Below, one piece after another: positions 9,014-16,892 of a stretch of 31,336 bases of DNA. This DNA comes from Isotricha intestinalis (taxonomy: Eukaryota > Ciliophora > Litostomatea > Vestibuliferida > Isotrichidae). A program made the translations under genes and the position numbers. Each line of letters begins with the position of its first letter. Positions within the stretch are counted from its first letter, which is position 1. The stretch spans positions 1 to 31,336 of the forward strand of contig JAJJLU010003782.1 in assembly GCA_023807065.1 (NCBI GenBank), read 5' to 3'. Under the pieces are notes generated by a model that worked only from the letters and a program-made list of their open reading frames with translations, was not told where the DNA came from and did not search any database.

Positions 9014-9343
9014 TTAATCTCTTAATCTACATATTTGAAATAAAACATTATCTAAACTAAATGTCATATAATCAGAACCTTGAACTGTCGTTAAGCAAAA
9101 ATCAAAATTTTTAGAACCTAATTCACTTACGAAAACAAACCATTCACCTTGAATACATTGTTTAATTAAATCTATAGTGTGTTTTGACATTGGTAACATT
9201 TGATTAGTATAAGCATGCATTGCTGATGAAATAATTGAATTATATTCTCTTTTATCTATTCCTTCTCCTATTGCATATTGTTTAAAAAGTGGTTGTTTTG
9301 GATTGTATTGATTGTTATTGTAATTTGGGTTGTTAAGATTCAT
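9014..9343 (-). CDS. Divergent dynein light chain (LC8/DYNLL family)
   Basis: 109 aa, minus strand. The first about 30 residues are an Asn/Pro/Tyr-rich extension. Residues 31-109 follow the DYNLL fold order: helix 1 (NSIISSAMHAYTNQM), helix 2 (SKHTIDLIKQCIQ), then strands including EWFVFVSEL, followed by the turn GSKNFDFCLT and a final strand VLFQICRLRD. In canonical LC8 the first strand is WHCIVG followed by FGS; here it is WFVFVSE then LGSKNF, so the Gly-Arg-Asn part is lost. The family docks on dynein intermediate chains and many other partners as a dimer. The paralogue is divergent enough that it could belong to an axonemal light-chain subtype such as DNAL4-like. It is read divergently from the importin-alpha-like gene across a 596-bp gap. 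Confidence 0.7.
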   Translation of the reverse strand: MNLNNPNYNNNQYNPKQPLFKQYAIGEGIDKREYNSIISSAMHAYTNQMLPMSKHTIDLIKQCIQGEWFVFVSELGSKNFDFCLTTVQGSDYMTFSLDNVLFQICRLRD

Positions 9344-9939
9344 TTTATTTATTTATTTATTTTTAATTCGATTATTTTTTAAATGATTAAAGTGTAAATT
9401 AAGATTATATTTAATTGATGATAAATTTTTATAAAATAGTTTTTTTCTTTAATATAAAAAGTTATTATTATTCTTTTAATGATTTTTATTTTTAAGAAAA
9501 AAAAGAAAAGAAATTTTTTTGGATAACAATCATAATGATAATATTTATAATTCTTATTTTTATTTATTCTTAATAAATTTATTTTTAACTCTTAAATTAA
9601 AAAAAAGGTATATAATTTTTTAACCTTTTTAATAATTGATTATCTATGGTTAATCAATTGAGATCCTGCTTTCTTTATCTTTAAATTTTATTAAATGTGA
9701 AATAAAATTTTTGAGTAAATATTTTGACAAAATATTTATAATATAATATTTTTAAAGTAATTAAATATCAAAAAATTATTAAAATAAAAAATAATTGAAA
9801 ATTAGATTTTTTATATTTAAAAGATAAATCTAATATTCATAAACGATCAAAAAAAAAAGATAATATATAAATATACTATTTATTCTTTATTATTGTTTTT
9901 TTATATATAAATTTCTTTTAATTAAATTTAAATAGTTTA
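9344..9939. promoter_or_regulatory. Divergent intergenic region, 596 bp
   Basis: This is the largest true divergent spacer, between the dynein light chain (minus) and importin-alpha-like (plus) starts. It contains no ORF. Its middle (9602-9738) carries four consecutive perfect inverted repeats, listed separately. Any promoters for the two genes must be here, but I see no recognisable core motif. Confidence 0.5.
9602..9738. repeat. Cluster of four perfect short inverted repeats
   Basis: Four hairpins follow one another. AAAAAGGT at 9602-9609 pairs with 9623-9630 (13-nt loop). AATTGATTA at 9634-9642 pairs with 9651-9659 (8-nt loop). AAATTTTATT at 9683-9692 pairs with 9701-9710 (8-nt loop). TAAATATTTT at 9716-9725 pairs with 9729-9738 (3-nt loop). 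All arms match perfectly. AT-rich DNA yields such arms by chance, but four in 137 bp is dense. They could be protein-binding sites, a structured RNA or coincidence. Confidence 0.6.
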
Positions 9940-11715
9940 ATGGAAGACAATTATTTAGTATTAAGAAAAGATAAATTCAATAAATTTAATAAAATTACAA
10001 CTGATTCATTTAAAGAATCCTTAATTCAGTTTTCTTTAAAATTAAGAAAACAAAAAATTCATAATTTAATAATGAATAAAAGAAAATTAATTAAAAAATT
10101 TCAAAATGAGAATTTTCATTTTATTTCAACTAATTATATAAATTATTCTGAAGATTTTAAAACAGAAATTTTCTATTTTCAAACCATTGAAAAAGAAAAA
10201 GAACTGTTAAAAAGAATTATTTTATTTCAAGAATACATAACTCATATTTTAAAAGGTAAAATTGATTTTGACTTTTTTAATAATAATTCAAAATTTATTA
10301 TTCAAACTTTAACTCAAGATTTTCCTTTAATTTTATTTGATTTAACTAATAAATATCAATATGAAATAAAAATTAAAATATTATATCTTTATATATTATT
10401 CATTCAACAAGGAGAAATCTCAAATAAAATAATTCATATTTATACTAATAAATTATTTTTAGATAATTTAAATAATTTGATTTATTATCTTCTTAATCAA
10501 AAAGAATTATCTTTAATCTTAATAACTTTATGTAAATTTTTAATTATTTGTTTATTACAATTTAATAAAGAATTATCTAAATTAATTTTTGATTCAATTA
10601 ATGTTGAATTTTTAATAGATTCTTCAATTAATCAAATATTTTCTTTTAGTGAAAATGAATTTACTTCAAATTTTAATCCATTAGAAATTATATTTATTGT
10701 TTTAATTCTTTTAATTGAAAATTATATATTAAATTTAAATATTAATGAAACAGAAAAATATTGTAATATATGTAGAAAAATAAGTAATCTTTTTAAATTT
10801 ATAATTAATAAACATCCTAATCAAATTTATATGATATATGAAACAATTAATCTTTTTAAATTATGTAAAGTAAAAGATTATATAAATGATAAAGAAATAA
10901 ATTTTATATTCCATCAAATATTAAAATATTCATATGAAAATTTTCATATTTGTAATTTAGGAATTTTATTAGTAACTTTAAAAACTCTATATAAAGAGTT
11001 TCATTTCTTTATAAATAAAAATAATGAAAGTGATTTAATTATAAATGAAAATGTAAATAATAATATTAACTTTAGTTTAATAAACGGAAAAATATTATCT
11101 TATATTTATAAAATAATTTTTAATTTTTTTAATGAATTTTCTGAAAATAAAAGCGAACTAAAAAAAAATTTAAATATTTTTGTTTATTCAATTAAAATAA
11201 TTTCTCAATTTTTTAATTTATCTTTTGACAATAATAATATAAAAGAACAATTAAATTATATTATAATCCCAAATGAAAATTTAAATCTTTCAATTATTCA
11301 AATTATTAAAATTTGTTATTCAATTTCAATCGAAGAAAGTGATTTTTCTTTTTTAACAATTACAATTTTAAATTTCTTTAAAACTATATTTTCAAATAAT
11401 CAAAATGAAAATAATTTATTAAAACAATATTTAATTTCAAATGATTTAAAAATTCATGTTTTTCTTGGAAGAAAATTAAATAAAACAATTAAGTATTTTG
11501 ATATTACTTATAATATTCTTCAAATTTTAAAAAATATTTTAAATTTTTCTAATAAAATTTCACAGACTAATAATATTAAATTTGATTTACAAAAAATTGG
11601 TTTTGATGAATTAATGAATAATTTCCAAATAAATTCAAATTATGAAGAAATAAGAGGATTATCATATGAATTGTTAAGAGAATATTTTGATAAAGAATTT
11701 ATTAATGATAATTGA
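9940..11715 (+). CDS. Highly divergent importin-alpha-like armadillo protein
   Basis: 591 aa, ending in TGA directly followed by TAG. The two ends of the protein look like importin-alpha. Residues about 20-54 resemble the importin-beta-binding domain (DSFKESLIQFSLKLRKQK then MNKRKLIKK, compared with the family's LRKxKR...KRR). Residues 553-585 resemble the last armadillo repeat (GFDELMNNFQINSNYEEIRG then ELLREYFD; family pattern GG.+.I..LQ.H.N..IY.KA..I.E.YF). Between them are about 450 residues of Ile/Leu/Asn-rich helices that fit alpha-solenoid repeats. Importin-alpha normally carries nuclear-localisation-signal cargo via Trp/Asn ladders in its repeats. This protein contains no tryptophan at all, so it cannot bind a classical NLS in the usual way. 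It may be a specialised paralogue or a diverged solenoid with another cargo. Confidence 0.55.
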   Translation: MEDNYLVLRKDKFNKFNKITTDSFKESLIQFSLKLRKQKIHNLIMNKRKLIKKFQNENFHFISTNYINYSEDFKTEIFYFQTIEKEKELLKRIILFQEYITHILKGKIDFDFFNNNSKFIIQTLTQDFPLILFDLTNKYQYEIKIKILYLYILFIQQGEISNKIIHIYTNKLFLDNLNNLIYYLLNQKELSLILITLCKFLIICLLQFNKELSKLIFDSINVEFLIDSSINQIFSFSENEFTSNFNPLEIIFIVLILLIENYILNLNINETEKYCNICRKISNLFKFIINKHPNQIYMIYETINLFKLCKVKDYINDKEINFIFHQILKYSYENFHICNLGILLVTLKTLYKEFHFFINKNNESDLIINENVNNNINFSLINGKILSYIYKIIFNFFNEFSENKSELKKNLNIFVYSIKIISQFFNLSFDNNNIKEQLNYIIIPNENLNLSIIQIIKICYSISIEESDFSFLTITILNFFKTIFSNNQNENNLLKQYLISNDLKIHVFLGRKLNKTIKYFDITYNILQILKNILNFSNKISQTNNIKFDLQKIGFDELMNNFQINSNYEEIRGLSYELLREYFDKEFINDN

Positions 11716-12073
11716 TAGAAATAAATTATAAAATAAAGTTAATTTCTAATATATATAATTTAATTTAAATATTTTAAAAATATATAGTTTTTACAATTAA
11801 AAACTTTTTAATCTAATATTCATATTAAAAAGCAAATAATAATCAATCAACTAAAAAAATAAAATTAAATTATTTAAGTTTATATAATATTAATTTATAC
11901 AAAATAATACTAAAGAAAATAAAAAAAAATATAAATATTTTTAACAAGATCCAAAAGTAAAAAGTTAATAAAAAAAATTTCCATAAATAATAAAAGACTA
12001 TATATACAATAATCAATAGAAACAAAAAAAAATGAAAACCCTAAAAAAACCCAATTACAATAATTAAATTAAT
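11716..12073. other. Convergent 3' spacer, no gene seen
   Basis: This is 358 bp between the stops of the importin-alpha-like gene and the CCCH gene. It is A-rich and has no ORF or RNA gene. A single CCCTAAAAAAACCC near 12041-12054 resembles degenerate telomere repeat but is not tandem. Confidence 0.5.
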
Positions 12074-12655
12074 TTAGCAAATTTTAACAAACTTCAACGC
12101 ATTATCTTCTAAGCATTTATTATTAACCATAACTAAATCAAATTTATTATTATTATTAAACTGAAAAAAGACTTTATCAAAGAACAAATTTTTATCCTTT
12201 AAAAACTCATCAAAATCAAAAGAATAATCTTGTGAAGAATTAGAAGTAATATCTTCAAAGCATTTTAATCTTTTTCCAAAATGGATTTTATTATTTACAA
12301 AAGTTTGAATATAAAAATAAGGAATAATAATATCATTTAATTTTTTTTCAACGTGAATAAAATTACATCTACTTCCATAAGGACAAAAGCCAAAATTTAA
12401 AAAAGAAGAACAAGGTTTTTTTTTATAATTTAAACTTTGTAATTTTATATTTAATTCTCCTTTTCCATGCGCAAATCTACATCGATTACCATAAACACAA
12501 AAATTAGTTTCTATCCAACTTTTACATAATTCTGTTTTATATTTTGGATCTTTTCTTTTCTCTTCTTCATAATCTACAGGATCTAAAGCATTTCTTTTCA
12601 TTTTTATTTTTTTCTTCTTTCCGTTGACAAATAATTGTTTTTTTTGTAATAGCAT
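12074..12655 (-). CDS. Tristetraprolin-type tandem CCCH zinc-finger protein
   Basis: 193 aa, minus strand. It has two C-x8-C-x5-C-x3-H fingers at about residues 43-62 and 81-100. The lead-in KYKTELC matches the TTP/TIS11 signature (R/K)YKTELC. The second lead-in, KKKPC, is a weakened form. The linker from the last His of finger 1 to the first Cys of finger 2 is 18 residues, exactly the spacing of the TTP family. Such proteins bind AU-rich elements in mRNA 3' regions and promote decay or translational control, which is notable in a genome whose 3' regions are mostly AU. The C-terminal about 90 residues are not recognised and contain an acidic/aromatic patch (SSQDYSFDFDEF). The chosen ATG gives a lysine-rich start; an ATG at residue 19 or one upstream at 12731 are alternatives. 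Confidence 0.88.
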   Translation of the reverse strand: MLLQKKQLFVNGKKKKIKMKRNALDPVDYEEEKRKDPKYKTELCKSWIETNFCVYGNRCRFAHGKGELNIKLQSLNYKKKPCSSFLNFGFCPYGSRCNFIHVEKKLNDIIIPYFYIQTFVNNKIHFGKRLKCFEDITSNSSQDYSFDFDEFLKDKNLFFDKVFFQFNNNNKFDLVMVNNKCLEDNALKFVKIC

Positions 12656-13008
12656 TTTTTACTTTTTTTTACTTTTTTTTACTTTTTTTTTTTTTCTTTG
12701 GTTTTTCAAGTTTTTTATCAGTTGAATTCATTTTCTGATCAGAATTTTTTTTAAATTCTTTTATTTATTTTTATTTAAATTCTTTTATTTATTTTTTTAT
12801 TTTTTTTATTTTTTTTTTAATTAAAAAATGATTATCTTTGATTATCTTTCTTTTTTTATTAATTATTCAATTAAATATTTTAAAAATCATAAATTCAATT
12901 TAATCAATAAAAAAAATAAAAAAATAAAATTAATCCCTTTTTTAATTTTATCAAAGGAGTTAAAAACCTAAATTAAAAAAAGAAAAACAAAAAAGAACAA
13001 AAAACATT
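12656..13008. promoter_or_regulatory. Upstream region of the CCCH gene
   Basis: These 353 bp lie between the CCCH start and the CFAP77 stop, both on the minus strand. Next to the CCCH start there are three direct copies of a 10-bp unit, ACTTTTTTTT (12661-12690), which read as AAAAAAAAGT in the transcript leader. The rest is poly-T-rich and then A/T mixed sequence with no ORF longer than a few codons. Confidence 0.5.
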
Positions 13009-13836
13009 TTAATTTCCAGTTTGTAACACTCTTTGATTATTTTCAGTCATCATAATTTCATTTTGAACATTTTTAATCATTTTATCCAAATTATTCTCTC
13101 CTTTTTTATAAGGAGCATAAGTTTTAAATTTCTTAATATCTTCAGCCACTTTCGACCCAACATCTCTAAACATTCTCATCTTCCAAAGAGGAGGTTCTGG
13201 AACGATATTTTCTTCATCAAGTGGATCAACATAATTAGCTAATAATTCTTTTTCTTTTTTTTCTTCTTCTTCCTTAGCTTTCATTTCATAAACAAGAGGA
13301 TTAATATATCTAGGAACAACTTTAGGAGGTCCTTTTCTAAATTGGCTTTTTTTTTCAATGAATTTATCATATTCTTTCCTAATAGCAGCTTCAGCTCTAT
13401 TAGAATAAGTATAATTAACAACATCTTTCATTGGAGTCGAAGGTCGATTAGGAACTCCATAAGCAAAGTCTTCAGGAGGTAATTTAATTTCTCTTTTTAA
13501 TCTTCCTTGAATTGGCTTTTGACGTATGTCTATCATTGCTCTATAATCTTTATTCGCAGGAAATGAAGTCGCGTTCATTTTAATTGCCATTTTGTTTATT
13601 GTAATAAAGTCCTGAGGAGGTTGAGCTGTTCCACTTGGATCATGTACTTTCCAGTTACGAGTTACTATTTTTTTTTATTTTTTTTTAAACTTACTTATTG
13701 ATACTCCTTCTTTATCTGGCTTTACGGGGTAACCGTAGTAAAAATCTGGAGGAGGGAGTTTATACCATGTCTTTTTCTTTACTCCTATTGGATGGTCATT
13801 CTCTTCTAAACGACGCTTTAAGGTTTCTACTAACAT
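13009..13836 (-). CDS. CFAP77: CFAP77, ciliary doublet-microtubule protein (two exons)
   Basis: 265 aa, minus strand, exon 1 at 13836-13695 and exon 2 at 13664-13009, joined across a 30-nt intron. The joined frame gives family-wide CFAP77 blocks. Residues 28-37 hold PPPDFYYGYP and about 58-75 NWKVHDPSGT then DFITINK. Residues 113-126 are DFAYGVPNRPSTPM, matching the human protein's FGI.TRPSTP block. About 204-219 is EPPLWKMRMFRDVGSK, matching its PLWKM..F..VG block. CFAP77 is reported at the A-/B-tubule junction of ciliary doublet microtubules. Starting instead at the ATG at 13590 would lose the first 72 residues, including conserved blocks. The total exon length is divisible by three and both splice sites are GT..AG. 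It is divergent from the gene at 14074. Confidence 0.9.
13665..13694 (-). other. 30-nt spliceosomal intron in CFAP77
   Basis: Read on the minus strand it begins GTAAGT and ends AAATAG, with only A and T between except for the donor G residues. It is in phase 1 and contains an in-frame TAA, so it must be removed to join the two conserved halves of the protein. No branch-point consensus can be defined in so short an intron. Confidence 0.88.
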
Positions 13837-14073
13837 TTTTTTTTTATTTGGATTTTTTTTATATTTTTTATTTTTTTTTTTAAATTTTTAGGGTTTTAAA
13901 GGAGTTATAAGTTTTTTATATTATTTTTTTTTTATTGGAATTAGTTCAATTTATGATTAGTTATTTTATTTTTTATTTTTTTTATTATATTTTATTGTTA
14001 ATTTTGGAATTCAATTTTTTTTAAAGTTATTAATATATTTTTTATTTTTTTAATCAGGTTTTTTTTCGAAATA
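13837..14073. promoter_or_regulatory. Divergent promoter region of CFAP77 and the 14074 gene
   Basis: This 237-bp poly-T-rich spacer lies between two divergent starts. The CFAP77 side is an A-rich leader on its own strand. No core promoter motif is recognisable. Confidence 0.45.
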
Positions 14074-15135
14074 ATGAGTGAAATTTTGTCAAACAGAGAT
14101 TTAATAATGAAAAACATTCAAAATGAATTAAGAAATGTAATAATAGACAAATATATATCAATGATAATGAAACTGAATAAAGAAAAAGAAATATTAAAAG
14201 AAAAATATGAAAAGATAGAAAAACTAACAAATAAAGTTTTAAAAAAATTAATGTTACAAGACGATAAAAATCAAAAAAAAATTTATCAAGACTTAAATTC
14301 AAGTAATGATATAATAACAAATTGTAATTCAACAAGATTTATAACTGCATTAGATAGAACTATTGAAAGTGATATTGATTATTCTAAAATTTTAATAAAT
14401 AATTTTTCGCCAAAAGAATCTAAAATTGAATATAAGAAAATATCATTTAAAAAACCTGAATTAAAATTCGGTTCTGAGAAAACCTTAAAAAGCAGAAATT
14501 ATTTTCCTAAAAATAATAAACAATTATTTTCAAAATCAAATATTAATTCTTCTGTAAAGCTTGAATGTAAAAAAAGAAAGAATTTTTCAAATATGAATGA
14601 TTATATTATTTCATCTTATGATAATGATAAAAAATTAAAAAGTAAAGGTTCTATTGTTAAATTTAATTTAAATACTGAAAATAATAATAATACAACTAAA
14701 GGAAATTTAATAGAGCCTTTAATAAGAAAAGAAAGATCAAGTTCGGTTAAAAAAACAAATTCAAATGATACAATAATAATAACAAATTCTTTTGAATATA
14801 AAGGAAAAAAAACTAAAAAATATTTTGAAAATAATTCTAAAGTTCTAAATGCTTCTTCTTCTAAAAATTATTTAAATAATAGCAGTATTATTGGTAAAAA
14901 AATTAGACATATTAAAACTATGTCTGATAATATAGGAAGTGAATTTATACAAAATCCTTCTAAAATTTTTAAAAAAAATTTAACGAAAAAAAATGGAAAG
15001 TATTTAAATTTAGAAAGTTTAGTTTTTAGTAAATCTCCTCAAAATAAAAGAAATCATTTAATTGATTATAAAAATACAAGTGTTGTTAAAATTTCACTTG
15101 CTTCTGAAAAAATTAATGAAAATGATAATAAGTAA
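14074..15135 (+). CDS. Unknown basic protein with N-terminal coiled coil
   Basis: 353 aa, not recognised. Residues 1-75 are a strongly charged helix, probably a coiled coil (around SMIMKLNKEKEILKEKYEKI and EKLTNKVLKKLM). The remaining about 280 residues are Ser/Asn/Lys-rich and probably disordered, with basic clusters such as KKRKNF (around 167) and KERSSSVKK (around 218). There are no membrane segments, zinc motifs or enzymatic signatures. It is divergently transcribed from CFAP77, which weakly suggests a microtubule- or cilium-related role, but gene neighbourhood is poor evidence in this kind of genome. The long stop-free frame supports it as a real gene. Confidence 0.65.
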   Translation: MSEILSNRDLIMKNIQNELRNVIIDKYISMIMKLNKEKEILKEKYEKIEKLTNKVLKKLMLQDDKNQKKIYQDLNSSNDIITNCNSTRFITALDRTIESDIDYSKILINNFSPKESKIEYKKISFKKPELKFGSEKTLKSRNYFPKNNKQLFSKSNINSSVKLECKKRKNFSNMNDYIISSYDNDKKLKSKGSIVKFNLNTENNNNTTKGNLIEPLIRKERSSSVKKTNSNDTIIITNSFEYKGKKTKKYFENNSKVLNASSSKNYLNNSSIIGKKIRHIKTMSDNIGSEFIQNPSKIFKKNLTKKNGKYLNLESLVFSKSPQNKRNHLIDYKNTSVVKISLASEKINENDNK

Positions 15136-15406
15136 TTTTATTATTTATTTTTTGTAATTATTTTTTTATTTTTTTATTTATTTTCTCAAATATTATTTTC
15201 TATTTTTTAAGAGTTAAAAATGTTTTATTTATATAATAATAAATATCAAAATATTTATATTTAAAATATTTATATTACTCTTTTAATTTATTTCAATTTT
15301 TTTTATTATTCTTAATATGGATAATTATTTAATTAAACAAATAAAAAAAAAATTCGTTTTTTTTAGTTTTTTATAAATTAAATAATTAAAAAAATAAATT
15401 AATTAA

Positions 15407-16810
15407 ATGTTGACAAAAGAAGATTTATTATCAAAATATAAAGTAGATTCTTTAGAAGAAATAAAGAATATAAATTTATGGGGAAGTGATTTAACAAATG
15501 TAGATATAATTTCAGAAATGAAAAACATAGAAGTTGTTAGTTTATCTTTAAATCAAATATCAACTTTAAAACCTTTTCAAAATTTACATAATTTAAAGGA
15601 ATTATACTTAAGAAAAAATAATATAAGTGATATCAAAGAAATTGAATTTTTAAAGCTATGTCCTAATTTAAAAATTTTATGGATTGAAGAAAATCCTTTA
15701 TGTACAAAAAATCCTAATTATCAAAAAGAAATAATTGAAATGTTACCTCAAATAATTAAATTAGATAATAAATCGGTAAATGATATTTTAAATGAAGTAA
15801 AAGAAGAAGAAAAAAAAGAAGAAGAAAATAAAGAAAAAGAAGAAGAAAAAGAAGAAGAAAAAAAAGAAGAAAAAGAAGAAAAAAAAGAAAAAGAAGAAGA
15901 AGAAAAAAAAGAAAAAGAAGAAGAAAAAGAAAAAGAAGAAAAAACAAATGATTTAATTAATGAAACAAATAATGAAAATGTTAATTTCAAGACTCCAAAA
16001 AATAATAATTCAATACAAAAAGAAATTCCTGTTGATAAAAGTGTAGACAATAATTTAATTCAACAAATATTAAATGAACAGAATATAGATCCATCAATGA
16101 TTCCATCAATAAACCCAAATATAAATCCTAATCAAAACCAATATCTTGTTAACAATTCATTAGTAAATAATATATTAAAAGACATTGATACAAGTCAAAC
16201 ATATATAAAGAAAAAAGATGATAATTCATTAGTAAATAATATATTAAAAGACATTGACACAAGTCAAACATATATAAATAAAAAAGATGATAATTCAATA
16301 GTTAATAATATATTAAAAGACGTAGACACAAGTCAAACATATATAAATAAAAAAGAAATAAAAGATCAACAAATAGAAAATATATTAAAAGACATTGACA
16401 CAAGTACAATATTTAAAAATGAATTACCTTCAATTGTAAAAGTAGAAGAACAATATCCTAAAAATTTAGATACAATAGAACAAATAAGAAATTATTTTAA
16501 TACTCCTGTTAGACAACCTCAAAAAAAATATGATATGAATATGAGTAATACTTTATATACTTCTAATAATAAACCTCCTACTCCTTTTGATGGGAGAAAT
16601 CCTTACAGAAGACCTCCTAGTCATGAAAATAATTATTATAATAATTATATTAATTATAGAGACTATGAAAGAGATAGTGGAAGGAATCATCAATATCAAA
16701 ATACTCAAAAAGTTAAAGCTGTTTTAAATTTAATTGAAATTTTAAGTCCTCGAGATTTATTTCATTTAAGAAATGATATTGTTAATATGTTAAGAAATCA
16801 AAATTATTAA
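15407..16810 (+). CDS. CFAP410: CFAP410 (C21orf2-like) leucine-rich-repeat ciliary protein
   Basis: 467 aa. Residues 1-125 are the CFAP410 LRR domain: INLWGSDLTNV then EMKNIEVVSLSLNQISTLKP, LKELYLRKNNIS, LKILWIEENPLC and a cap ending in LPQIIKLDNKSV. These match human LNCWGSRLTDI, LEVITLSVNSISTLEP, LYLRRN, LWLAENP and LPRLQKLDN. Residues 433-467 (VLNLIEILSPRDLFHLRNDI onward) match the C-terminal oligomerising helical domain. CFAP410 acts at the ciliary base and partners NEK1 kinase in animals. The protein is about twice the length of the human one because of two insertions: an EK-rich stretch at about 132-182, likely a long single helix, and a four-copy repeat at about 250-340 (see the repeat entry). 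Identification is strong at both ends. Confidence 0.92.
   Translation: MLTKEDLLSKYKVDSLEEIKNINLWGSDLTNVDIISEMKNIEVVSLSLNQISTLKPFQNLHNLKELYLRKNNISDIKEIEFLKLCPNLKILWIEENPLCTKNPNYQKEIIEMLPQIIKLDNKSVNDILNEVKEEEKKEEENKEKEEEKEEEKKEEKEEKKEKEEEEKKEKEEEKEKEEKTNDLINETNNENVNFKTPKNNNSIQKEIPVDKSVDNNLIQQILNEQNIDPSMIPSINPNINPNQNQYLVNNSLVNNILKDIDTSQTYIKKKDDNSLVNNILKDIDTSQTYINKKDDNSIVNNILKDVDTSQTYINKKEIKDQQIENILKDIDTSTIFKNELPSIVKVEEQYPKNLDTIEQIRNYFNTPVRQPQKKYDMNMSNTLYTSNNKPPTPFDGRNPYRRPPSHENNYYNNYINYRDYERDSGRNHQYQNTQKVKAVLNLIEILSPRDLFHLRNDIVNMLRNQNY
16154..16416 (+). repeat. 69-bp coding tandem repeat in CFAP410
   Basis: Three units of exactly 69 bp (16154-16222, 16223-16291, 16292-16360) and a diverged partial fourth (about 16370-16416) lie in frame. 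Each encodes a 23-residue unit with the core VNNILKDIDTSQTYI; the last copy keeps ENILKDIDTS. Units 1 and 2 are nearly identical in DNA, which suggests a recent expansion. The core looks like a repeated short binding motif. Confidence 0.92.
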
Positions 16811-16892
16811 TTTTGTAGTTTTTTTATTATTTATTATTTATATAATATAAAGATTTTATATTAAAATTATTAAAAAATTAATATTTATAACA

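Noticed and set aside
12036..12056. Telomere-like CCCTAAAAAAACCC
   Set aside because: Single, imperfect, and inside a convergent spacer; not a repeat array.
12593..12731. Upstream ATG at 12731 with a possible 79-nt intron giving the CCCH protein a different lysine-rich N terminus
   Set aside because: A phase-compatible GT..AG pair exists (12672 to 12594), but it is far longer than the demonstrated 30-nt intron and sits in a repetitive A tract where such pairs arise easily. Kept only as an alternative start.
15748..16050. Long Ser/Phe-rich minus-strand frames opposite CFAP410
   Set aside because: They are the antisense of the Glu/Lys-rich codons and have no independent support.
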